From Pseudomonas sp. B21-023 (GTDB lineage Bacteria; Pseudomonadota; Gammaproteobacteria; Pseudomonadales; Pseudomonadaceae), in contig NZ_CP087190.1 in the NCBI RefSeq assembly GCF_024749165.1, forward strand, positions 4,995,501 through 5,059,500: a stretch of 64,000 nt of DNA, written 5' to 3'. Every line of letters starts with the position of its first letter. Positions within the stretch are counted from its first letter, which is position 1. The notes under the pieces were generated by a model that was not told the origin of the DNA, made no database searches, and saw only the letters and a list, made by a program, of their open reading frames with translations. Shown here piece by piece: positions 42,860-51,699 of this stretch. A program made the position numbers and the translations under genes.

Positions 42860-44146
42860 ATGATCGAACCCAAGCGCGTCCTGCGCGCCCTAGCCGAACA
42901 CTGGGCCTTGATCGAGCCGCTGTGCGAGCGCTTCGACCAGGGCACCCTGAGCCTGGTCGAGCTGCGCCAGCAACTGGCCCGCCAGCAGGTGGAAAGCACC
43001 CCGCAGGACATCACCCAGCTGCTTGACGTGTGGATCCGCCTGGACATCCTGGTCCCGGTGGCCAAAAGCCCCAACCGTTTCGAGCTCAACGCGCAGATCC
43101 ACGACTTCCTCGCCTACCTGCGCCGCGAGCACCGGCTGGGCCTGTGCCTGGAGATCGAGGCCTACCTGCGCCACCTGGAGCGCCTGGCCGGGCATATCCA
43201 GGACGCCTTCGACAACCGCGACAGCGACGACCTGGCGCGCCAGCTGCGCCTGCTCGACATGCGCGTGCGCGATGTACTGAAGAAGCTCGACAACGACGAG
43301 CAGGCGCTGGTGGCAGTGGCCGAGCGGGCCAAAACCAGCAACCGCCAGATCCCTCTGCGCCAGCGCTACGCCGAAGTGCTGGCGACCTGGGACGAGTACG
43401 TCGAGCCGATGATCCAGCTGGTCAACGCCGATGGCGCCTTCGAGCAGGGCGTGCGCAAGGTCGAGACCGTGCTGCTGCGCCTGCTGGGCGAGCAGGCGCG
43501 CCTGGGCCACCTGGTCGACGACGACATGCTGCTGCGCACCCACGCGCGCATCCTCGAGATGCAGACCAGCGCCCAGCTGACCCTGCGCCACGCCCGCGAG
43601 CTGCTGCTGCCGCTGCGTGAGGAGGCGCGCCGGCACAACGCCGTGACCCGAGGCGCCGCCCTGGCCCTGTCGGTGATCCGCAAGAAGGGCATCGACGCCG
43701 TGCCGCAGGCGGCCATGCCGATGTTCACCCGCCCGCAGAGCACCTTCCTCGGCAGCGCCAGCCAGGTCGAGGCCTACGTTTACGCCCTGGCCCGCTTCGA
43801 GCCCAAGCCCGCGCGCTTCCCCAAGGCGCACAAGACGCAAAAGGGCCCGCTGCCCCGCGCCCCGCGCACGGTCAAGGAAATGCTCGAACGTTGCGAAGAC
43901 GCCCTGCCGCTACCGGACCTGATGGTCTGGCTGCTGGAACAGGAGCCTGAAGGCGCCACCGACGAACTGCTGTACTGGTTCTCGCGCCTGTCGCGCGAGA
44001 AACGCTTCAGCCGCGAGCGCCTCGATCGCCAGCAATACCTCACCCGCGAACACCTGGTCAGCCTGCGTTCCTTCGCCCTGACCTCCAGCCGCGACAAGCC
44101 GGCGACCACGACCGAATCCACCGCGAGCCCCACCCATGCATCTTGA
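42860..44146 (+). CDS. mksF: MksF, kleisin subunit of the Mks condensin
   Basis: A 428-residue mostly helical protein with the gene context mksF-mksE-mksB and the size expected of the MukF-like kleisin. The N-terminal winged-helix-like part (PKRVLRALAEHWALIEPLCERF) is followed by a long central helical part and a basic C-terminal region (KTQKGPLPRAPRTVKEMLE). It bridges the SMC heads of MksB and recruits MksE. It starts the operon, with TACAAT upstream as a possible -10. Its end overlaps mksE by 11 bp. Confidence 0.88.
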   Translation: MIEPKRVLRALAEHWALIEPLCERFDQGTLSLVELRQQLARQQVESTPQDITQLLDVWIRLDILVPVAKSPNRFELNAQIHDFLAYLRREHRLGLCLEIEAYLRHLERLAGHIQDAFDNRDSDDLARQLRLLDMRVRDVLKKLDNDEQALVAVAERAKTSNRQIPLRQRYAEVLATWDEYVEPMIQLVNADGAFEQGVRKVETVLLRLLGEQARLGHLVDDDMLLRTHARILEMQTSAQLTLRHARELLLPLREEARRHNAVTRGAALALSVIRKKGIDAVPQAAMPMFTRPQSTFLGSASQVEAYVYALARFEPKPARFPKAHKTQKGPLPRAPRTVKEMLERCEDALPLPDLMVWLLEQEPEGATDELLYWFSRLSREKRFSRERLDRQQYLTREHLVSLRSFALTSSRDKPATTTESTASPTHAS

Positions 44147-44843
44147 TCTTTCCGAACTGTCCCAGCTCGCGCCGATCTTCCGCGAGCTGTTCAAGGGCTT
44201 CCACGTCAGCCGCCGCGACCCGGAGCTGTACGCCCAGCTGTCGAACTTCCAGGACCAGTACCGCACCCTGTTCAAGGCCCTGGGCTTCGAGCTGGTGTGC
44301 GATACCCGCGGCTTCTACTACTTCGTCCCCGAGCAGGCCGCCGCGCAGGTCAACAAGACCGCCCAGCGCCTGTCGCTGTTCACTTTCATCCTGGTCGAGC
44401 ACCTCGCCGACCAGGGACGTGACCCGATGGCCGTGCTCGACGGTGGCAGCATCGGCCGCGACGAACTGCCGTCGCTGCTGGACAAGTACCGCGACCTGTT
44501 CCTGCAGGCCGAGGTGCAGACCGTCGACGAGCTCGAAGAAAAGATCATGCGCCGCATGAGCCAGCTCGGCTTTGCCCACGAGGAAGGCGGCATCTACCGC
44601 TTCCTGCCGCCGATGCACCGTTTCCTCGACGTATGCCTGTCGGTCCAGCAGGACCGCGACCTGGCCGCCACCCTGCACAGCGACCTGCCGCTGCCGGTAC
44701 CCGTGCTGGTGGTGGAAGAGACGCCCGAAGAACTCAACCGCACCGACGACCCGCTCGACCTCACCCCGTTCGACGGCGAGGAAAGCGAAGAGGATGCCCT
44801 GGCCCGGGCGATCCGCGAAGAGCAACAGGAGATTGACGCATGA
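44136..44843 (+). CDS. mksE: MksE, accessory subunit of the Mks condensin
   Basis: A 235-residue winged-helix (KITE-like) protein with an acidic C-terminal tail (EESEEDALARAIREEQQ). The order, length and 11-bp and 4-bp overlaps with mksF and mksB identify it. MksE dimers bind the kleisin MksF and regulate the ATPase. Confidence 0.88.
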   Translation: MHLDLSELSQLAPIFRELFKGFHVSRRDPELYAQLSNFQDQYRTLFKALGFELVCDTRGFYYFVPEQAAAQVNKTAQRLSLFTFILVEHLADQGRDPMAVLDGGSIGRDELPSLLDKYRDLFLQAEVQTVDELEEKIMRRMSQLGFAHEEGGIYRFLPPMHRFLDVCLSVQQDRDLAATLHSDLPLPVPVLVVEETPEELNRTDDPLDLTPFDGEESEEDALARAIREEQQEIDA

Positions 44844-47671
44844 GCCAGGAACGCTACGGCATCCGCCGCTTCGCACTGCTCAACACCGCTGGCTACAGCC
44901 TCGGCCTGTTCCCCCTGGAACACCCGCTGTCGGTCTATGGCGCAAACAACCTGGGTAAATCGGCGTCGATCAACGCACTGCAGTTCCCGATCCTGGCGCG
45001 CATGTCCGACATGAGCTTTGGCAAGTACAGCCTGGAGCAGTCACGCCGCTTCTACTTCGCCACCGACACCAGCTACATCCTCTGCGAGCTGAACCTACCC
45101 CACGGCCCGCACGTGATCGGCGTGGTCGGCCGCGGGCCGGGTGGCGGCTTCGGCCACCAGTTCTTCGCCTACCAGGGCGAACTGGACCTGGCCCACTACC
45201 AGAAAGACGATACCTGCCTGCGCCAGAAAGAGCTGTTCACCAACCTCGAGCGCCATGGCCTGAAGGCCTACGAGCTCAAGCCGGACGAACTGCGCCGGCT
45301 GCTGGTCGGCGGCCACACCTCGGTGCCGCTGGACCTGACCTTGATCCCGCTGCGCTCGACCAGCGAACAGAGCCTGAAGACCTTCCGCGCGCTGTTCATC
45401 AACCTGCTGCACATGCGCGAAATCACCGCCGCCAAGCTCAAGCAGCTGTTCCTCGACGCCTTCGAACACAGCCTGCGTTCAGGTAGCGTCGACTACATCG
45501 CCGCCTGTGAAGAGGCGTTCCGCGACGTGCGCCGCATGGAGGGCGACTACAACGCCCTGGTGGCTGCCGGCCCGCTGGTCGAGGCCCTGGCCGGCGGCGT
45601 GGCCCAGCGCGACATCCTGCGCGGCAAGCTGCACCGCATCTCGCCGCTGCTCGACAACCTGCTGGGCACCTGGCAGGAATACGCCATGGCGCGCAAGGAA
45701 GAGCTGGTAATCCAATCCGAGCACTACCGCGGCGAGCAGGACCGCCTGCAGAACGACCAGCGCGGCGGCACCCAGGAGCTGATGCGCCTGGAGCGCGAGA
45801 TCACCGGTATCCAGCGCTGGCTGGGCGAGCTGTCGGTGCTCAAGCACCGCTTCGCCCTGGTCACCGACGTCAAGGTACTGGAGCAGCAGCTGCTGGCCGC
45901 CAAGGACGCCCACGATGAACTGGCCGGCGCCCTGGCCCAGTCGCGGCAGTTCTCCGCCGAAGACCTCGACGAGCGCGTGCGCGACCTGGAAAAACGCGTC
46001 AAGGCGGTCAAGCAGCAGCTCGACCACGCCGACAACAACAGCTACGCCCGCCTGCGCGAAGAGTTCTCGCAGCAGGACGTGGACCGCCTGATGCGCCTGT
46101 TCAACGGCGCGCTGTTCAGCCTGCCGATGGGTGACCGCGGCATCGAGCTGGACGACAGCGACGTGTGGGTGAAAACCCTGGAAGGCGTGCTCGACCGCTT
46201 CAAGGGCGAGCGCTTCGAAGTGCCAGGCCTGTCCATCGACATCTCGCACATTGACCCACCCGCGTTGCAGGCCTTGGCCGACCGCGCCGCCCTGCGCGAC
46301 CAGAAGGAACGCCTGGAGAAAGAGCTCAAGCAGCTCAAGACCCAGCAAGCCGTGGCCCTCGACCGCGCCGCCAGCAAGGCGCAGACCGAGGCGCTGTACC
46401 AACAGGTGCTGGACGCGCAGAAGGCCCTGGAGGACTTCCGCCGCACCGAAACCCTGGCCGCCGAAGAGCCAGAAAAAATGGAGCAGCTGGGCCAGCTGGA
46501 AGCGGCCCAGGACGAGCTCAAGCGCTCCAGCGACGCCTTCACCGAGCGCGTCCAGCAGCTGTCGGCCAAGTTGCAACTGGTGGGCCGACAGATCGCCGAC
46601 CTGGAAGCCAAGCAGCGCACCCTGGAAGACGCCCTGCGCCGTCGCCAACTGCTGCCGGCCGACCTGCCGTTCGGCACGCCGTTCATGGAGGCGATCGACG
46701 ACTCCATGGACAACCTGCTGCCGCTGCTCAACGACTACCAGGACAGCTGGCAGGCCCTGCAGCGCGTGGACAACCAGATCGAGGCGCTGTACGCCCAGGT
46801 GCGCCTGAAGGGCGTGGCCAAGTTCGACAGCGAAGACGACATGGAACGCCGCCTGCAGCTGCTGATCAACGCCTACTCGCACCGCACCGAGGAAGCGCTG
46901 ACCCTGGCCAAGGCCCGCCGCGCCGCGGTCACCGACATTGCCCGGACCCTGCGCAACATCCGCAGCGACTACGACAGCCTCGAGCACCAGCTGGCGCTGT
47001 TCAATCGCGAGATCAACAAGCGCCAGGTGTCGAACCTGGAGAGCTTCCGCGTGGTGCTGGCACCGAACAAGGAAGCGCTCAAGCACATCGACCAGATCAT
47101 CCACAGCGCCGGCCAGTACGAGGAAGGCGAGACCCTGTCGGTGTTCGACCTGACCCAGAGCGCCGAGCAGGATCACAAGAACGAAGAGGCCAAGGAGTAC
47201 CTGGCGCGGCTGGTGGCGGCCAACCACAACCAGCTGGGCCTGAAAGACCTGTTCGAACTGGCCTTCGAGATCACCAAGATCAACAGCCAGCCGGTGATCC
47301 ACGCCGACATCGATGGCGCCGCGTCCAACGGCACCACCATGACCATCAAGGCGCTGACCAACATGTATCTGTTGCTGCACCTGATGGACCGCGACCTGGC
47401 CGGGCGCATTCGCCTGCCGTACTACCTCGACGAAGCGGCGGACATCGACGAACGCAACCAGGCCGCGTTGCTGGAGACCAGCCAGCAGCTGGGCTTCGTG
47501 CCGATCCTGGCGAGCGTGAAGCCGCAGGTGTCGGCGCGGGTGGCGATCGACCTGGAAGGTGGTAGCGGGCCGAACGGCATCTACATCGACGAGGCGGACT
47601 GGAAGTACATCAGCCGTCGCGACGAGGTGAAGGCGATCGTGCGTGAGGATGAGGCCGAGGAGTTGGCCTGA
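44840..47671 (+). CDS. mksB: MksB, SMC-like ATPase of the Mks condensin
   Basis: A 943-residue SMC/MukB-like ATPase. Walker A is GANNLGKS (34-41). Two long coiled-coil blocks (about 280-400 and 480-730) surround a hinge-like segment, and the head closes with the signature-like SNGTTMTIKALTNM and Walker B LPYYLDEAADID. With MksF and MksE it compacts and helps segregate the chromosome, as shown for MksBEF in P. aeruginosa. No mksG (jetD) nuclease gene follows: a REP pair and convergent creA come next, so this is not a Wadjet defence locus. Confidence 0.93.
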   Translation: MSQERYGIRRFALLNTAGYSLGLFPLEHPLSVYGANNLGKSASINALQFPILARMSDMSFGKYSLEQSRRFYFATDTSYILCELNLPHGPHVIGVVGRGPGGGFGHQFFAYQGELDLAHYQKDDTCLRQKELFTNLERHGLKAYELKPDELRRLLVGGHTSVPLDLTLIPLRSTSEQSLKTFRALFINLLHMREITAAKLKQLFLDAFEHSLRSGSVDYIAACEEAFRDVRRMEGDYNALVAAGPLVEALAGGVAQRDILRGKLHRISPLLDNLLGTWQEYAMARKEELVIQSEHYRGEQDRLQNDQRGGTQELMRLEREITGIQRWLGELSVLKHRFALVTDVKVLEQQLLAAKDAHDELAGALAQSRQFSAEDLDERVRDLEKRVKAVKQQLDHADNNSYARLREEFSQQDVDRLMRLFNGALFSLPMGDRGIELDDSDVWVKTLEGVLDRFKGERFEVPGLSIDISHIDPPALQALADRAALRDQKERLEKELKQLKTQQAVALDRAASKAQTEALYQQVLDAQKALEDFRRTETLAAEEPEKMEQLGQLEAAQDELKRSSDAFTERVQQLSAKLQLVGRQIADLEAKQRTLEDALRRRQLLPADLPFGTPFMEAIDDSMDNLLPLLNDYQDSWQALQRVDNQIEALYAQVRLKGVAKFDSEDDMERRLQLLINAYSHRTEEALTLAKARRAAVTDIARTLRNIRSDYDSLEHQLALFNREINKRQVSNLESFRVVLAPNKEALKHIDQIIHSAGQYEEGETLSVFDLTQSAEQDHKNEEAKEYLARLVAANHNQLGLKDLFELAFEITKINSQPVIHADIDGAASNGTTMTIKALTNMYLLLHLMDRDLAGRIRLPYYLDEAADIDERNQAALLETSQQLGFVPILASVKPQVSARVAIDLEGGSGPNGIYIDEADWKYISRRDEVKAIVREDEAEELA

Positions 47672-47685
47672 TTCAAACCGAAAAG

Positions 47686-47742
47686 CATCGCGGGGCAAGC
47701 CCGCTCCCACAGAGCCTTGTGGGAGCGGGCTTGCCCCGCGAT
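47686..47742. repeat. REP pair (inverted), between convergent mksB and creA
   Basis: Two REPs with a very short spacer (AGAGCCTT), forming a long hairpin 14 bp after mksB. Also a likely bidirectional transcript end. Confidence 0.9.
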
Positions 47743-47757
47743 CATTTCAACCGGCTG

Positions 47758-48222
47758 TTACTGTTGAGCCCAAGGCACGATCGGAATCGCCGTCACCGCA
47801 TTCTGCGGGCTGCCTTCGATCACGCGGTCGCTGTACACGAGGTACACCAACGTATTGCGCTTCTTGTCGAGAAAACGCACCACCTGCATGGTCTTGAACA
47901 CCAGCGAGGTGCGTTCCTTGAACACCTCCTCGCCATCCTTGAGCTCACCCTTGAAGTGGATCGGCCCGACCTGACGGCAGGCAATCGACGCTTCGGCACG
48001 GTCCTCGGCCAGACCCAACCCACCTTTCAGGCCGCCGGTCTTGGCCCGCGACAGGTAGCAAGTCACGCCATCGACCTTCGGGTCGTCGAACGCCTCGACG
48101 ACGATGCGGTCATTCGGCCCGACGAACTTGAACACAGTGGACACCTGGCCGATTTCCTCGGCCTCGGCCAGCATCGGCAGCGCCAGCGCGGCGGCGGCAA
48201 TCAATCCTTTAAGCACTTGCAT
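47758..48222 (-). CDS. creA: CreA family periplasmic protein
   Basis: A 154-residue protein with a signal peptide (about 1-21, MLAEAEE). The rest matches CreA: KFVGPNDRIVVEAFDDPKVDGVTCYLSRAKTGG and CRQVGPI with two conserved cysteines. Its function is not known, despite its link with the creBC operon in enterobacteria. Here it follows proB by 5 bp and ends the operon obgE-proB-creA. Confidence 0.88.
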   Translation of the reverse strand: MQVLKGLIAAAALALPMLAEAEEIGQVSTVFKFVGPNDRIVVEAFDDPKVDGVTCYLSRAKTGGLKGGLGLAEDRAEASIACRQVGPIHFKGELKDGEEVFKERTSLVFKTMQVVRFLDKKRNTLVYLVYSDRVIEGSPQNAVTAIPIVPWAQQ

Positions 48223-48227
48223 CTCCT

Positions 48228-49346
48228 TCAGACCAACACCAGGTTGTCGCGGTGCACCAGCTCAGGCTCGGCGCTGTAGCCCAACAGGCTCTCGATGGCA
48301 TCGGACGGCTGGCCGATTATCTTCTGCGCTTCCAGGGCGCTGTAGTTGGCCAGGCCACGGGCCACTTCCAGGCCGTCGGGGCCGACGCAGACCACCATCT
48401 CGCCACGGCGGAAGCTGCCTTGCACGGTCTTCACGCCGACCGGCAGCAGGCTCTTGCTCGATTCGCGCAGGGCCTTTACGGCGCCAGCGTCGAGCACCAG
48501 GGTGCCGCGGGTCTGCAGATGGCCGGCCAGCCACTGCTTGCGCGCGGCGAGCATGCCACGCTCGGGCGACAGCAGGGTGCCCAGGCGCTCGCCGGCCTTC
48601 AGACGGTCGAGCACGCGCTCGATACGACCACCGATGATGATGGTGTGCGCACCGGAACGGGCGGCCAGGCGCGCGGCGCGCAGCTTGGTCTGCATGCCGC
48701 CACGGCCCAGGGCGCCGCCGGTGCCGCCGGCCACGGCGTCCAGCGACGGGTCGTCGGCGCGGGCTTCGTAGATCAGCTGGGCTTCGGGGTTGTTACGCGG
48801 ATCGGCGTCGAACATGCCGTCACGGTCAGTGAGGATCACCAGCAGGTCGGCTTCAACCAGGTTGGCCACCAGCGCCGCCAGGGTGTCGTTGTCGCCAAAG
48901 CGGATTTCGTCGGTGACCACGGTATCGTTCTCGTTGATCACCGGCACCACGCCCAGGTCGACCAGGGTACGCAGGGTGCTACGGGCGTTGAGGTAACGCT
49001 TGCGGTCGGAAAGGTCGTCGTGGGTCAGCAGGATCTGCGCGGTGTGCTTGCCGTGCTCGCCGAAGCTCGACTCCCAGGCCTGCACCAGGCGCATCTGGCC
49101 GAGCGAGGCGGCGGCCTGCAGCTCGTTCATCGCGCTCGGTCGCGTGGTCCAGCCCAGCTGGCTCATGCCCGCCGCCACGGCCCCGGAGGAGACCAGCACC
49201 AGTTCCACGCCCGCTTCACGCAGGGCCACCATCTGCTCGACCCAAACCGCCATGGCGCCCCGGTCGAGGCCCTTGCCGTCGGCGGTCAGCAGCGCGCTGC
49301 CGATCTTCACGACCCAGCGCTTGGCGCCAGTCACCTTGCTTCGCAT
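48228..49346 (-). CDS. proB: Glutamate 5-kinase
   Basis: Phosphorylates glutamate, the first step of proline synthesis. The 372-residue enzyme has an amino-acid kinase domain (WVVKIGSALLTADGKGLD, VLVSSGAVAAGMSQLGW, LTDRDGMFDADPR) and a C-terminal PUA domain (about 280-372). The ATG at 49346 follows GGAAGAGAAG. It lies downstream of obgE with a hairpin between them, so it may be both read through and independently started. Confidence 0.96.
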   Translation of the reverse strand: MRSKVTGAKRWVVKIGSALLTADGKGLDRGAMAVWVEQMVALREAGVELVLVSSGAVAAGMSQLGWTTRPSAMNELQAAASLGQMRLVQAWESSFGEHGKHTAQILLTHDDLSDRKRYLNARSTLRTLVDLGVVPVINENDTVVTDEIRFGDNDTLAALVANLVEADLLVILTDRDGMFDADPRNNPEAQLIYEARADDPSLDAVAGGTGGALGRGGMQTKLRAARLAARSGAHTIIIGGRIERVLDRLKAGERLGTLLSPERGMLAARKQWLAGHLQTRGTLVLDAGAVKALRESSKSLLPVGVKTVQGSFRRGEMVVCVGPDGLEVARGLANYSALEAQKIIGQPSDAIESLLGYSAEPELVHRDNLVLV

Positions 49347-49387
49347 CTTCTCTTCCAACCTATGTCGAATCTGTAGATACCTTGGAT

Positions 49388-49417
49388 ACAAAAACGCCGC
49401 TCCAGAGAGCGGCGTTT
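49388..49417 (-). terminator. Hairpin between obgE and proB
   Basis: AAACGCCGCTC/GAGCGGCGTTT arms with a 4-nt loop; on the minus strand it continues into TTTTTG. It starts 17 bp after the obgE stop and has the form of an intrinsic terminator, possibly a partial one. Confidence 0.8.
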
Positions 49418-49433
49418 AGTGTACTGCAACCGA

Positions 49434-50657
49434 TCAGTCGCGCACGTAAATGATTTCCGGGCCGTCTTCGTCGTCCTCGAAATCATCCCAGTCGTCATCG
49501 TCGCCGATGTCGTGCACGCTCTTGACGCCGGTGCGACGCAGGGTGCGGGCGTCGTCCAGGGCCTGCAGCTGGGCACGGGCTTCGTCTTCGATACGCTGGT
49601 CGAGCTCGGCCAGCTCTGCGGCGTAGGCCGGGTCGTTGGCCAGGCGGTCGGCGCGGTCTTCGAGATAGCGCATCAGGTCATGGCTGAGCTTCTCGGTGCC
49701 CTGCTTGGCGATAGCCGAGATCACGTACACCGGGCCATCCCAGTTCAGGCGCTCGACCACTTCCTTGACGCGCTCGTCACGCTCGTCGTCCATGATCATG
49801 TCGGCCTTGTTCAGCACCAGCCAGCGCTCACGGTCGACCAGCGCCGGGCTGAACTGCGCCAGCTCGTTGATGATCACCTCGGCGGCGTCGGCCGGGCTGC
49901 TGCCATCCAGCGGCGCCAGGTCGACCAGGTGCAGCAGCACGCGGGTACGGGCCAGGTGCTTGAGGAAGCGGATACCCAGGCCCGCGCCTTCGGAGGCGCC
50001 TTCGATCAGGCCGGGGATGTCGGCGATAACGAAGCTCTTCCAACGATCGACGCTGACCACGCCCAGGTTCGGCACCAAGGTGGTGAACGGGTAGTCGGCG
50101 ACCTTCGGCTTGGCAGCCGAGACCGAGCGGATGAAGGTGCTCTTGCCGGCGTTCGGCAGGCCCAGCAGACCGACGTCGGCCAGGACTTTCATTTCCATCT
50201 TCAGGTCGCGCTGGTCGCCCGGCTTGCCTGGAGTGGTCTGGCGCGGCGCACGGTTGGTGCTCGACTTGAAACGGGTGTTGCCCAGGCCGTGCCAGCCGCC
50301 TTGGGCGACCATCAGCTTCTGGCCAGGAGTGACCAGGTCACCGATCACTTCCTGGGTGGAGGCGTCGATCACGGTGGTGCCGACCGGCACGCGCAGGAAC
50401 AGGTCCTCGCCTTTCTTGCCGGTGCAATCGGTGCTGCCGCCGTTCTGGCCGCGCTGGGCCTCGTGGTGGCGGGTATAGCGGTAGTCGACGAGGGTGTTGA
50501 GGTTCTCGTCGGCCACCATGTACACCGAGCCGCCGTCACCGCCGTCGCCGCCGTTGGGGCCACCGTTCTCGATGAATTTCTCGCGGCGGAAGCTCATGCA
50601 ACCGTTGCCGCCGTCACCGGCTTTTACCCGGATCGATACTTCGTCTACAAACTTCAT
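49434..50657 (-). CDS. obgE: Obg-family GTPase ObgE/CgtA
   Basis: A 407-residue GTPase for 50S assembly and growth control. The N-terminal Gly-rich Obg fold (MKFVDEVSIRVKAGDGGNGCMSF, GPNGGDGGDGG) is followed by the G domain with P-loop GLPNAGKST, DIPGLIEGASEGAGLG and NKADM, and an acidic C-terminal tail (DDDDWDDFEDDEDG). The order rplU-rpmA-obgE is conserved in bacteria. Confidence 0.97.
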   Translation of the reverse strand: MKFVDEVSIRVKAGDGGNGCMSFRREKFIENGGPNGGDGGDGGSVYMVADENLNTLVDYRYTRHHEAQRGQNGGSTDCTGKKGEDLFLRVPVGTTVIDASTQEVIGDLVTPGQKLMVAQGGWHGLGNTRFKSSTNRAPRQTTPGKPGDQRDLKMEMKVLADVGLLGLPNAGKSTFIRSVSAAKPKVADYPFTTLVPNLGVVSVDRWKSFVIADIPGLIEGASEGAGLGIRFLKHLARTRVLLHLVDLAPLDGSSPADAAEVIINELAQFSPALVDRERWLVLNKADMIMDDERDERVKEVVERLNWDGPVYVISAIAKQGTEKLSHDLMRYLEDRADRLANDPAYAAELAELDQRIEDEARAQLQALDDARTLRRTGVKSVHDIGDDDDWDDFEDDEDGPEIIYVRD

Positions 50658-50703
50658 TCAAAACCGCCTCTCGTCGGACGACGAGTCGAAAACCAGAAAA
50701 CCA

Positions 50704-50792
50704 TGAGGCTCTTGCAAAAATGAGCGCGGCGGCCCCGCACGAACCAGAAACCAACGCCGGCAGCCCAGACAAACAGCTTTGCAAGAGGCTCA
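50704..50792. repeat. 15-nt inverted repeat between rpmA and obgE
   Basis: TGAGGCTCTTGCAAA (50704-50718) and TTTGCAAGAGGCTCA (50778-50792) are complementary except for one base, with 59 nt between them. The purpose is unknown; it could form the base of a larger RNA structure after the rpmA terminator. Confidence 0.7.
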
Positions 50793-50801
50793 CCACAAAC
50801 G

Positions 50802-50828
50802 AAAAAGCCCCGTCGCATGACGGGGCTT
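50802..50828 (-). terminator. Terminator after rpmA
   Basis: AAGCCCCGTC/GACGGGGCTT arms with a 4-nt loop, followed on the minus strand by TTTTTC, 17 bp after the rpmA stop. Confidence 0.88.
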
Positions 50829-50845
50829 CTGGAGCGACGTCGCGA

Positions 50846-51103
50846 TTAAGCGGCGACGATGCTCACGTAACGGCGCATGAACTCGCCTTTCTTCTCGAAC
50901 TTGATCACGCCTTCGATCTTGGCGAACAGGGTGTGATCCTTGCCCATGCCAACGCCGTAGCCAGCGTGGAATTCGGTGCCGCGCTGACGGACGATGATGT
51001 TGCCAGGCTTGATGACCTGACCGCCATACATCTTCACGCCAAGGCGTTTCGATTCTGAGTCGCGACCGTTACGAGTACTACCACCAGCCTTCTTGTGAGC
51101 CAT
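50846..51103 (-). CDS. rpmA: 50S ribosomal protein L27
   Basis: An 85-residue protein beginning [24 protein letters not shown], the fully conserved L27 N-terminus that reaches towards the peptidyl transferase centre. It lies 37 bp after rplU in the usual operon. Confidence 0.98.
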
Positions 51104-51140
51104 GGTTCAATTCTCCAATAAATTCAGGGGATCGGGGCGA

Positions 51141-51455
51141 TTAAGCCTGGATACCGGTGATTTTGATTTCGGTGAACCACTGGCGGTGGCCCATGCGCTT
51201 CATGTGGTGCTTACGACGACGGAACTTGATGATGCGAACCTTGTCGTGGCGGCCTTGCGAAACGACTTCGGCCACTACTTTAGCACCAGCAACAACTGGA
51301 GCACCGATGGTGACTTCTTCACCGTTGGCGACCAGCAGAACGCGATCGAAGGTCACGGATTCGCCAGTGGCGACTTCCAGTTTCTCGATCTTGAGGAATT
51401 CACCTTCAGCGACTTTGTACTGCTTGCCGCCGGTAACGATTACTGCGTAAGACAT
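51141..51455 (-). CDS. rplU: 50S ribosomal protein L21
   Basis: A 104-residue protein starting MSYAVIVTGGKQYKVAEGEFLKIE with the basic RRRKHHMKRMGHRQ segment near the end. ATG at 51455 is the canonical start; the open frame upstream extends into non-coding leader. The operon faces ispB across a 244-bp divergent promoter region. Confidence 0.98.
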   Translation of the reverse strand: MSYAVIVTGGKQYKVAEGEFLKIEKLEVATGESVTFDRVLLVANGEEVTIGAPVVAGAKVVAEVVSQGRHDKVRIIKFRRRKHHMKRMGHRQWFTEIKITGIQA

Positions 51456-51699
51456 GGTATTTCTCCGATAATCCTGCTCACCCAGCGCTTTATATGATGA
51501 GTATTGGCTGGCATGGCTGCACAGGGCTGGAACGGCCCGGTGCAATTGCGTAAGGCAGGTGCTGCCCAGGAAGTTAGGGTGCGCGATTGTACGCAACCCC
51601 ATAAATGCTTGCAAGTACCGGCCCGGGGCCACGGCCACCGCGCCTTGACACACCGGTACCTGCGACCTAGCATGCCGCGCAACCTCAATGGAGCAGCCG

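Noticed and set aside
42860..47671. Wadjet (JetABCD) anti-plasmid defence
   Set aside because: The nuclease gene jetD/mksG is missing and the operon is at a core locus beside holD-rimI and proB.
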